A stretch of 5,007 nucleotides of DNA from Synergistaceae bacterium. Its GTDB lineage: Bacteria; Synergistota; Synergistia; Synergistales; Aminobacteriaceae. Below the pieces are notes generated by a model that ran no database searches, was not told the DNA's origin, and saw nothing but the letters and a program-made list of their open reading frames with translations. Below are positions 1 through 5,007 of the stretch, in pieces; within the stretch, counting starts at the first letter, position 1, and every line of letters starts with the position of its first letter. The translations under genes and the position numbers were made by a program. The stretch is taken from contig JAFRSL010000103.1 in the NCBI GenBank assembly GCA_017427625.1, forward strand, positions 1-5,007, written 5' to 3'.

Positions 1-543
1 ATAAGCGTCCGCAACATTCATGACATCAACGACGAAGGAACAAGCGTAACAGCCGAGCTTCCTCCAGACTCGAAGCGCGGTGTCGCAGCCTGTATTGCCG
101 GAAAACGCAACTACAGGATTATCCATATCCAGAAATTCGGCCTCAATCGTCTGACTGGAATAGGCACAAAAGTTTTCGGGATATTCACGGACAGGAACAT
201 TTCTTGTGAGCATTACATGTCGGGAATATACAGGTTCTCGATCGTCGTGAAGAATCCTCTCTTTGACCTCAAGCGAGCCGAAATTATCCAAGCCCTCAAT
301 GACGCGATAAAGCCCGAAGATATACGTGTCGAAAAGAATCTCTCACTCATCACTGTAGTCGGCAAAGGAATGGGGACGGTCAAGGGGATATTTGCAAAGA
401 TGTTCAACGCTATTGCAGAGGCTGGAATAAAGGTGCGAATGATAGAACAGGGAAGCGATGACCTCAACATAATAATCGGAGTGTACGATGATGATTACGA
501 GGCTACTGTGCGGGCATTGTACGGAGCTATGATACTGCACTAA
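1..543 (+). CDS. Aspartate kinase, C-terminal part (tandem ACT domains), 5' truncated by window edge
   Basis: The reading frame is open from base 1 to a TAA at 541-543 (180 residues), so this is the end of a gene that starts outside the window. Aspartate kinase phosphorylates L-aspartate, the first step to lysine, threonine, methionine and diaminopimelate. The catalytic domain is missing here. The visible part is the regulatory region: an opening segment with ISVRNIHD and EGTSV, like the family's INIRN...PGT entry to the first ACT domain, then LTGIGTKVFGIF and EHYMSGIYRFSIVV, then the second ACT with SLITVVGKGM and RMIEQGSDDLNIIIGV. The pattern EHxxSGI recalls the YclM-type monofunctional enzymes of Firmicutes. 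ACT domains of this family bind lysine and/or threonine for feedback inhibition; which ligand applies here cannot be told. An internal ATG at 217 is not the start, because conserved family sequence lies upstream of it. It heads the plus-strand operon. Confidence 0.9.
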   Translation: MSVRNIHDINDEGTSVTAELPPDSKRGVAACIAGKRNYRIIHIQKFGLNRLTGIGTKVFGIFTDRNISCEHYMSGIYRFSIVVKNPLFDLKRAEIIQALNDAIKPEDIRVEKNLSLITVVGKGMGTVKGIFAKMFNAIAEAGIKVRMIEQGSDDLNIIIGVYDDDYEATVRALYGAMILH

Positions 544-546
544 AAC

Positions 547-553
547 GGAGGAG
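547..553 (+). promoter_or_regulatory. Strong ribosome binding site for the 183-aa gene
   Basis: GGAGGAG lies 8 bases before the ATG at 562, in the 18-base gap after the aspartate kinase stop. It fixes the start of the next gene and shows that this gene is translated independently within the operon. Confidence 0.75.
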
Positions 554-561
554 ATATATAC

Positions 562-1113
562 ATGGCAAATAATGCGCTGGGCTACATAATCATAGACGGA
601 ACGGAGACACAGATTCGGGGTGCTGCGCTTGTTACTGACGCGAAGGGATTTCCTGTTGACTTTGTGAGGACTGACCCATTGAGGCCCGACCAGCTCTCAC
701 GAATTTTATACGGCGAGTCATTCGGGAAGTATGCGAAAGAGAAGCTGATACTTGAGAGTCTTCTTGACGCTGTGGAAACTGATCCTCAAATCTGGATATG
801 CAATGACGCTGATATTCTCGCACCGTTGCGCGAAAAGAGCCGAATAAAGTCCGTGCTCCTCGAAGAATCCCCGCATGTTCCGTTGGACGCGGCAGGACAT
901 ATTGAGACTACGGCGGATCCTGGAGTCTTTCTCATTCAGGCGAACACTAACGGCGCACCGTTCAGGGCGGAATTTCCCGGAGGAATAAGGCCGGAAGAAG
1001 TTCAGCAGACTGGGGCAATCCTCACAGAAGCGGCGGCAACGATGGATATTCTTGAACCTTTTGCGAGGCTTGAGAAGGCTCTGAATTTCCTCGCGTCTGG
1101 GGCAAGGGTTTAG
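562..1113 (+). CDS. Conserved-looking hypothetical protein (183 aa), function unknown
   Basis: I do not recognise a named family. The start is well supported by GGAGGAG 8 bases upstream. The protein is soluble, with no signal peptide or membrane helix. The N-terminal part reads as two beta strands (GYIIIDGT at 7-14, RGAALVTDAKGFPVDFVRT at 19-37), followed by PLRPDQLSRILYG (39-51) and a helical stretch to about 72. A second strand-like segment, QIWICND (76-82), may begin an alpha/beta unit. Residues 100-145 are loop-rich, and the C-terminus is helical. The strand-turn-strand ending in FVRTDPLRPDQLSRILYG looks like a conserved core, and I have an unverified impression of similar hypothetical proteins in other phyla. 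It sits between aspartate kinase and a basic unknown protein in a tight operon that ends in an S1-domain and a DUF501 protein. No catalytic motif is evident and no function is proposed. That it is a real gene is likely, given its RBS, length and packing. Confidence 0.85.
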   Translation: MANNALGYIIIDGTETQIRGAALVTDAKGFPVDFVRTDPLRPDQLSRILYGESFGKYAKEKLILESLLDAVETDPQIWICNDADILAPLREKSRIKSVLLEESPHVPLDAAGHIETTADPGVFLIQANTNGAPFRAEFPGGIRPEEVQQTGAILTEAAATMDILEPFARLEKALNFLASGARV

Positions 1114-1116
1114 AAG

Positions 1117-1704
1117 ATGGGGCTTCGAGATTTCATTGCAAGGCGTGTTTCAAGGAGGGTTGACGTTTACAGGATTGACGATTTCAGCGTTGAGCCTCCC
1201 GAAACCGTGAGCATCAAGAAGCGTGTTGATACTGTCCGTCTTAAGCCTGAGATTGCCTGTGATGTTTCGAGGCCGTTCGAGTTCTCGGAGATTACGGAGA
1301 AGATGAAAGCAAATGCCGTGAACGTCAAGCTCGCAGAGAAAATGCCTAAGGCTCACAATCACCGAATAAAGCATTTCGTGAAAGAGGACGTTAAGACTCA
1401 CACTCTTCAATTCACGAAGAAGCCTAAGACATGGTCATTGCTGAAGCAGCTTCAGGCACTCCCGCAGGAACGCGAGAATGTTTTGAAATACATGAAGAAA
1501 CGGCCTGAGACATTGCGTAATGAGGTAATACTTGCATGTTACGGGCCAATAGTTGAGGGCGGCGTGTTAAAATTAGCGTTGAACAAACAGCGCGGAACAC
1601 TTCTAGTCTGGTACAAAGCCGGAAGCCGTCAGCTCAAGGCTAAATACGCATACTTGATACGGAGGCTAGGGCTTGGCGGAAAACCTGAATGGCGCTGGGA
1701 GTAA
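1117..1704 (+). CDS. Basic hypothetical protein (195 aa), function unknown
   Basis: I do not recognise this protein. It starts 3 bases after the preceding stop, with AAGGG at 1104-1108 inside that gene as a plausible RBS. It is strongly basic, with 42 Lys/Arg against 22 Asp/Glu, and has no signal peptide or membrane helix. The first half (to about residue 105) is low in obvious secondary structure, with an Arg-rich N-terminus (ARRVSRRVDVYR at 8-19) and Lys/His-rich stretches. The second half looks folded: a helix around 105-127, then NEVILACYGPIVEGGVLKLA (135-154), TLLVWYKAG (161-169), and a basic helix RQLKAKYAYLIRRLGLGG (171-188). Basic charge and an operon shared with an S1 RNA-binding protein make nucleic-acid or ribosome association thinkable, but this is guilt by association only. 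Close packing with both neighbours supports a genuine gene. Confidence 0.8.
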   Translation: MGLRDFIARRVSRRVDVYRIDDFSVEPPETVSIKKRVDTVRLKPEIACDVSRPFEFSEITEKMKANAVNVKLAEKMPKAHNHRIKHFVKEDVKTHTLQFTKKPKTWSLLKQLQALPQERENVLKYMKKRPETLRNEVILACYGPIVEGGVLKLALNKQRGTLLVWYKAGSRQLKAKYAYLIRRLGLGGKPEWRWE

Positions 1705-1734
1705 AAATCTATATCAGGGGAGTAAGAGTTTCAC

Positions 1735-2292
1735 ATGGCCGAGGCTAATATCGTTGACACATCAGCCGGAGTTGAAGTAGGGGAAATCGTGGAATGCACC
1801 GTTGAACAGATAATGCCATACGGGGCTTTCGTGAGGATTGCGAAGACGGGACGAAAAGGAATGATACACATCTCGGAGCTTTCGTATTCGTTCGTGAAAG
1901 ACATAAACACGGTTCTAAAAGCACAGGACAAGATACAGGCGAAGGTCATCAGGATAGATGAAAAGGGGCGTATAGACTTATCGCTGAAGCAGATGCAGGA
2001 GCCTCCGGAGCGTCCACAGCGTCCTCCTAGAAAGCCGATTATGCAGCCGCATGACACTCAGGGACGGCCGCCGAAAGATTACAGGACTGTAACGCGCGAA
2101 ACTCGAGGAATGCGTGATTTCCGTGAAGTTCAGGCTGAATACCGCGAGGCAAATCCGGAAGAGGCTGACAGTTTCGAGAAGAAGATGGCATCATTCCTGA
2201 AGACAAGCGAGGCAAAGATCACGGACTTGAACACCAGGAACACGGCGCGCTCCGGGCGTACAACGAAACGAAGGAACAGCCGCGAGTTTTAG
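1735..2292 (+). CDS. S1 RNA-binding domain protein (185 aa) with disordered basic tail
   Basis: One S1 (OB-fold) domain fills residues about 14-86. It shows the family pattern: VGEIVECTVEQIMPYGAFVRI (15-35), GRKGMIHISELSYSFVKDI (39-57), and DKIQAKVIRIDEKGRIDLSLK (65-85), with the YGAFV, HISEL and GRIDLSLK hallmarks. S1 domains bind single-stranded RNA; small single-domain members such as YabR and general stress protein 13 associate with ribosomes or mRNA. The exact RNA target here cannot be inferred. Residues 86-185 are a low-complexity tail rich in Pro, Arg, Lys and Glu (EPPERPQRPPRKP at 89-101) with a short charged helix near 138-165 and a basic end. A purine-rich AGGGGAG at 1716-1722 precedes the ATG by 12 bases, a slightly long spacing. 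The 30-base gap from the previous gene and the 2-base gap to the next place it inside the operon. Confidence 0.9.
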   Translation: MAEANIVDTSAGVEVGEIVECTVEQIMPYGAFVRIAKTGRKGMIHISELSYSFVKDINTVLKAQDKIQAKVIRIDEKGRIDLSLKQMQEPPERPQRPPRKPIMQPHDTQGRPPKDYRTVTRETRGMRDFREVQAEYREANPEEADSFEKKMASFLKTSEAKITDLNTRNTARSGRTTKRRNSREF

Positions 2293-2294
2293 CG

Positions 2295-2804
2295 ATGAGT
2301 GTGCGAATGAACTGCGGGGGGTGTCGAACGGCATCTCCCGTTTTTGTTGCGCGTGAAATACTTTGCAGGTTCGGCCATGTTAGGGTTCAGGTTTGCCGGC
2401 CATGGGGAAGGAAAGTTTTCCCTACGAGCTTCTGGCTTGTCTGCCCGTACTTGGTGAAGCTTGCGGGGAAGATCGAGAGCATGGGCGGGGTTCATGAGCT
2501 TGAAGAGTACATAACCTCGCGGGGACTCGTCCATGAGTGGCGGGAATATAACATTGCTCATCAGGTTATACGTCTGAAACTTGGGGCAAGGGAAAATGCT
2601 TTCATGCGGAGATTCAGGGCGAGAATATTCAGGGACGTTATGCGCGGAGGAGTCGGAGGGATTAGAGTCAGCGAGGGCGTGAATGTTAAGTGCCTTCATC
2701 TTCAGACGGCCTCGCTAATCGGGACGGGGCATCACCCTGCGAGTGAATGGCTGAGGAGTAAGGGGCTTTGCGGGGATTGCGGAGGTGATTTATGTGGGGC
2801 TTAG
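2295..2804 (+). CDS. DUF501 family protein (169 aa)
   Basis: The DUF501 pattern is visible: CRPWGRKVFPTSFWLVCPYL (34-53), then an acidic/basic helical middle, then GGVGGIRVSEGVNVKCLHLQ (118-137) leading into HHPASEW (146-152). DUF501 proteins have no established biochemical function. In Actinobacteria the family lies near enolase, a FtsB/DivIC-type division protein and an exopolyphosphatase (remembered context). The conserved Cys50, Cys133 and His135 could bind metal (inference). Extra CxxC pairs occur at both ends (Cys7/Cys10 and Cys159/Cys162, plus Cys167). The start is uncertain: ATG at 2295 lies 2 bases after the S1-gene stop, with only a distant AAGGA at 2271-2275. GTG at 2301 and ATG at 2307 are alternatives, and family similarity begins only around residue 17. 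Coupled translation from the S1 gene is likely. It is the last clear gene of the plus-strand unit. Confidence 0.85.
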   Translation: MSVRMNCGGCRTASPVFVAREILCRFGHVRVQVCRPWGRKVFPTSFWLVCPYLVKLAGKIESMGGVHELEEYITSRGLVHEWREYNIAHQVIRLKLGARENAFMRRFRARIFRDVMRGGVGGIRVSEGVNVKCLHLQTASLIGTGHHPASEWLRSKGLCGDCGGDLCGA

Positions 2805-2863
2805 TCCCCTTCATGCAAAAAGCACAAAGGGGAAAGGAAAAAATTTCTACTGCGCGCTGCTAA
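2781..2863 (+). other. Near-perfect Shine-Dalgarno followed by a 23-codon ORF at the convergent junction
   Basis: GGAGGTGAT at 2781-2789 matches nine consecutive bases of the 16S anti-Shine-Dalgarno. It is followed by an ATG at 2792, six bases after the GGAGG core, which is good initiation geometry. The ORF it opens (MWGLVPFMQKAQRGKEKIST, then ARC) stops at 2861-2863. It begins inside the last 13 bases of the DUF501 gene and runs antisense into the last 17 bases of cdaR. The bases also encode Gly-Gly-Asp in DUF501, so chance is possible. The peptide resembles nothing I know. It could be a relic of a lost downstream gene, a small protein, or a coincidence. Confidence 0.3.
2805..2833. terminator. 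Interrupted hairpin between convergent genes; possible weak terminator
   Basis: TCCCCTT (2805-2811) pairs with AAGGGGA (2827-2833). Inside, after a CA/CA internal loop, TGC (2814-2816) pairs with GCA (2822-2824) around an AAAAA loop. It starts directly after the DUF501 stop and fills most of the 42-base gap before the cdaR stop, where a shared terminator is expected. Neither side has a U-tract: the plus strand continues AAGGAAAAAATTT, and the minus strand continues into CTAAGCCCC. It is therefore not a canonical intrinsic terminator. Confidence 0.35.
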
Positions 2864-4085
2864 CAGTGATATTCTGAGGCTCAGTCCGAACTACCCTGAA
2901 ATCTCCTGACGCTACCTCCGTCCTCACTGGAAGAGTTACTGGCGTCATGAATATGTTCGTCATGTCAGCAAACGCTTTCAATCCAGCCTTCTCCGCGTCA
3001 AAATTCTCAATCATTGACGGACGCCCCTCAACCGTAACAGTAACACTTGACGGCGCGCATGACCACTCATGAGGCCTAGCTGTCCCGCGAAGTTCGACAG
3101 GGATATGGCTTATCATCTTCTCTGCACGAACCTCACTCAGCTGTATGCTAACCCTCGCTGATGACGCTCCTGTTAACGTTACTCCCTCAACTTCGGGCTG
3201 TCTAAGCGGCGCAATCATTACGCTGTCCGTGTTCATCATTGAGATTTCGATGACCTCAGTGTCAACTGTCTCCACCTTCGCCAAATCTTCAGACTTACCC
3301 TCTATCTGTACATCCGATGGGTCAGTTGTGATTGATTTCACCTCGTAATCAGGATCAAGGCGGCCTGCTAGTCTCGCGTTCACAGGGACTCTCTTTCGCG
3401 GCAATCCACGCGCAAGGCTTCCCCGGAATCTCACCTGCTCCAGCTCTTTCGTTACTATGCCTTCAAAGGGTTCGGACTGATCGAATTTCAATGGAAGAAG
3501 ATTATCCGTTCCATCCTGAAGCTCCTCTATCGTCGGCGTTACCCTGACGCTCCCTATCTTTGCCAAGTCGTCCTCCGCTCCTTTTATTCCGACCTCCTTC
3601 GGGATTATCTCAACTCCCTCGATGTAGTAGCCCTCCGGAATATCCTGCGGAAGAACTGTCTCTACCGTCATCAAACGCGTTACCTGACGAACTATGTCCA
3701 GCGTCGTCTGGGATGGGAAGCAGGAGATTAGCATTATGTTGTCGGGATATTCTACGTTGATGTTGACTGTGTACCTCTTTCCGGGAAGCAGATTCCTCGC
3801 GTCAACATAGGCTCTCACCGAATCATAATCAAGCCTCGTCATGACCTCCTCTGTAGCTCGTATCTCGATGTCAACTTCAGACAATTTCCCCCGCAATATC
3901 GCTTGTGAGTCAAGTCCCCGATATTCCAATTGTACAGAGAATTTTCGGTTGATGTACTCGCGCTCCTCAATCCCTGTAACGTAAAGCCACATTCCTACTG
4001 CTATCGTTATCGAGATTGCCCACAATACCAGCGGCGATGTTAGAAATTTGTCGAGGTCAAAATTCTTCAAGGCATGCTTCTTCAT
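2847..4085 (-). CDS. cdaR: CdaR, YbbR-repeat regulator of diadenylate cyclase (412 aa)
   Basis: Membrane-anchored YbbR-domain protein. A short cytoplasmic N-terminus (1-17) is followed by one transmembrane segment (about 18-38, SPLVLWAISITIAVGMWLYV), then an extracytoplasmic region with four YbbR-like repeats at roughly 47-133, 140-222, 231-316 and 325-410. Repeats 2, 3 and 4 show the recurring strand-helix motif VGIKGAEDDLAKIGSV (165-180), VQIEGKSEDLAKVETV (259-274) and VTVEGRPSMIENF (350-362). Repeat 1 has the looser VDIEIRATEEVMTRL (71-85). CdaR in Firmicutes binds and modulates CdaA; B. subtilis CdaR also has four repeats and is somewhat longer. The start chosen is the ATG at 4085, which overlaps the cdaA stop as ATGA and has AGGAGGT nearby. 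An in-frame ATG at 4154 would add 23 residues and overlap cdaA by 73 bases; it has no comparable support. Translation is probably coupled to cdaA. glmM does not follow: the gene ends at the convergent junction. Confidence 0.92.
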   Translation of the reverse strand: MKKHALKNFDLDKFLTSPLVLWAISITIAVGMWLYVTGIEEREYINRKFSVQLEYRGLDSQAILRGKLSEVDIEIRATEEVMTRLDYDSVRAYVDARNLLPGKRYTVNINVEYPDNIMLISCFPSQTTLDIVRQVTRLMTVETVLPQDIPEGYYIEGVEIIPKEVGIKGAEDDLAKIGSVRVTPTIEELQDGTDNLLPLKFDQSEPFEGIVTKELEQVRFRGSLARGLPRKRVPVNARLAGRLDPDYEVKSITTDPSDVQIEGKSEDLAKVETVDTEVIEISMMNTDSVMIAPLRQPEVEGVTLTGASSARVSIQLSEVRAEKMISHIPVELRGTARPHEWSCAPSSVTVTVEGRPSMIENFDAEKAGLKAFADMTNIFMTPVTLPVRTEVASGDFRVVRTEPQNITVSSAQ

Positions 4086-4930
4086 TTCACGAGACCTCCT
4101 GCATCCTGTCCGGCATTCTTTACCCAGAATATATTGGACAGCGATTTGCTCCACAATTTCCAGCCCGTCAAAACCTGTTCACCAGCAAAGTAATGATGAA
4201 GAAGTCTCTCAAGCTGGAAGTCCTTGATGTTCTTCGAGAGACGGCCCTTCACTGCAAGCGATATATCTCCGCGTTCCTCTGAGACTATGATTACGATTGC
4301 GTCCGAGACTTCGGAGATGCCGAGTGCAGCCCTATGCCTCGTACCATACCAACGTGAAATCTCCGGAGCATCTGCCAACGGAAGATAGCAGCCTCCAGCA
4401 ACAAGCTCGCGTTTGTTCAGGATTACAGCACCATCGTGAAGCGGGTTGTCCTTCCAGAATATCGAGATGATCAGTTCCTGAGTTATTCGTGAGTGAAGAG
4501 GGATCGCTGTCTCCGTGTAATCTCCAAGTCCAACATCCTGCTGAAACACAAGCAATGCACCGATTTTGTGAGCCTTCAGGTATCCCAGCGCGCCCGTGAT
4601 GTGTTTCACTCTGACGTCGGCCTCGTCTGATGAAAGTCCGCTCTTAATGTAGAACCTTCCCTTCCCGATTTCCTCAAGCATCTTGCGGAGTTCGGGCTGG
4701 AAGACGATCGGCATTGAGAGCATCAAGGCAAGGAGCGTCGTCTGCAAAAACCACGTCAGCAAACTCAGTCTGAACAAGAACGCTACACCAAGCAGCAGCG
4801 TCAGGAAAAACACTCCCTTTATCAGCTGTATCGCACGAGTTCCGACTAGGAGCACCAGTATCCTGTAGATTAGGAATGATACTATGGCAATGTCTACGAG
4901 GCTTCGGAAGTTCACGAGATTCACAAGCAT
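4082..4930 (-). CDS. cdaA: Diadenylate cyclase CdaA (DisA_N/DAC domain, membrane-bound, 282 aa)
   Basis: Synthesises cyclic di-AMP from two ATP at the cytoplasmic face of the inner membrane. Three N-terminal transmembrane segments are visible (about 10-30, 35-54, 56-75). They are followed by the family linker FQPELRKMLEEIGKG (77-91) and the DAC domain (about 105-250). Catalytic motifs are intact: NPLHDGA (162-168, with DGA at 166-168), GTRHRAALG (196-204, with RHR at 198-200) and VSEERGDIS (216-224). Length matches CdaA of Firmicutes (about 270-280 aa). ATG at 4930 is the first start codon in this frame after an upstream in-frame TAG. It overlaps the TAA of the upstream gene by one base (TAATG). 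Only a weak GAGG lies about 11 bases upstream, so reinitiation after the preceding gene is likely. cdaR follows with a 4-base overlap. c-di-AMP commonly controls potassium and osmolyte transport and cell-wall homeostasis; targets in this organism are not visible here. Confidence 0.96.
   Translation of the reverse strand: MLVNLVNFRSLVDIAIVSFLIYRILVLLVGTRAIQLIKGVFFLTLLLGVAFLFRLSLLTWFLQTTLLALMLSMPIVFQPELRKMLEEIGKGRFYIKSGLSSDEADVRVKHITGALGYLKAHKIGALLVFQQDVGLGDYTETAIPLHSRITQELIISIFWKDNPLHDGAVILNKRELVAGGCYLPLADAPEISRWYGTRHRAALGISEVSDAIVIIVSEERGDISLAVKGRLSKNIKDFQLERLLHHYFAGEQVLTGWKLWSKSLSNIFWVKNAGQDAGGLVK
4094..4100 (-). promoter_or_regulatory. Ribosome binding site that decides the cdaR start
   Basis: Read on the minus strand, AGGAGGT lies inside the end of cdaA, 8 bases before the ATG at 4085. 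It favours the 412-residue CdaR start over the in-frame ATG at 4154, and suggests cdaR is translated both by coupling and by its own initiation site. Confidence 0.75.
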
Positions 4931-5007
4931 TAAACCACAAGCCTCACAATTCCGCGATAAATCAATCCCCTAGTCCCGTCAACAGTAACAGTGTCGTCGT
5001 CCATCAG
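4930..5007 (-). CDS. C-terminal end of a putative PEP-utilising enzyme (swivelling domain), truncated by window edge
   Basis: On the minus strand the frame is open from the window edge to a TAA at 4932-4930, giving 25 residues: LMDDDTVTVDGTRGLIYRG followed by IVRLVV. The pattern TVDGTRGLIYRG resembles the end of the phosphohistidine swivelling domain of PEP synthase, pyruvate phosphate dikinase and related enzymes, where xxVDGxxGxVYxG is common near the C-terminus. If so, the missing part would hold the catalytic His and any pyruvate/ATP-binding domain. The stop shares one base with the cdaA start (TAATG), so this gene and cdaA-cdaR are probably one transcript and its promoter lies outside the window. 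The gene being real is likely; the family assignment rests on one short motif. Confidence 0.55.
   Translation of the reverse strand: MMDDDTVTVDGTRGLIYRGIVRLVV

Noticed and set aside
217..543. A separate 108-aa protein starting at the ATG at 217
   Set aside because: The frame is open upstream to base 1 and carries conserved aspartate kinase ACT-domain sequence, so 217 is an internal methionine.
1731..2057. 108-aa open frame on the minus strand opposite the S1 domain
   Set aside because: It is antisense to a well-conserved S1 domain, is Cys/Ser-rich, and resembles no known protein.
2289..2699. 136-aa open frame on the minus strand opposite DUF501
   Set aside because: Its composition is rich in Pro, His and Ser with no recognisable motif, and it lies wholly opposite a gene with clear family signatures. 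It is a shadow frame.
2836..2846. T-run (minus strand) next to the junction hairpin, considered as an intrinsic terminator tract
   Set aside because: On the minus strand the T-run comes before the hairpin rather than after it, which is the wrong order for an intrinsic terminator.
4086..4154. N-terminal extension of CdaR starting at the ATG at 4154
   Set aside because: It would overlap cdaA by 73 bases and put a Cys/Arg-rich stretch before the membrane anchor. The ATG at 4085 has AGGAGGT 8 bases upstream and an ATGA overlap with the cdaA stop.
4016..4282. 88-aa plus-strand open frame across the cdaA-cdaR junction
   Set aside because: It is antisense to two confidently identified genes and no recognisable domain is visible.
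1..5007. Mobile elements, CRISPR arrays, tRNA/rRNA genes, defence systems
   Set aside because: The window is nearly fully packed with coherent housekeeping-type genes. No transposase or integrase motifs, spaced direct repeats or RNA-gene signatures were seen by eye.

Overview
The window looks like ordinary chromosomal sequence from a bacterium with roughly balanced base composition. It holds two transcription units that converge on a short gap near position 2805-2846. The gene content suggests a diderm of the Synergistota or a nearby Firmicutes-like lineage: a YclM-type aspartate kinase, a short S1-domain protein, a DUF501 protein and a CdaA/YbbR c-di-AMP module. The lineage is an inference from remembered gene families, not from a marker gene.

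Plus-strand unit (1-2804). The 3' part of an aspartate kinase gene (its two ACT regulatory domains) is followed closely by two unrecognised genes (183 and 195 aa), a small S1 RNA-binding protein with a disordered basic tail, and a DUF501 protein. The gaps are 18, 3, 30 and 2 bases, so one co-transcribed operon is likely. Its promoter lies upstream of the window.

Junction (2805-2846). The gap holds an interrupted hairpin with no U-tract on either strand. Just before it, inside the end of the DUF501 gene, is a nearly perfect Shine-Dalgarno followed by an ATG that opens only 23 codons. This may be the relic of a lost or moved downstream gene.

Minus-strand unit (5007-2847). In transcription order it has the last 25 codons of a gene whose C-terminus resembles a PEP-utilising enzyme swivelling domain, then cdaA (membrane diadenylate cyclase, with DGA and RHR motifs), then cdaR (membrane-anchored, four YbbR repeats). 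The junctions are TAATG (1-base overlap) and ATGA (4-base overlap), so translation is probably coupled. CdaA makes c-di-AMP and CdaR is its usual extracytoplasmic regulator. glmM, the usual third member of this operon, does not follow.

No RNA gene, mobile element, CRISPR array or tandem DNA repeat was seen, and no clearly novel system. The most open points are the two unrecognised genes at 562-1704 and the relic-like start signal at the convergent junction.
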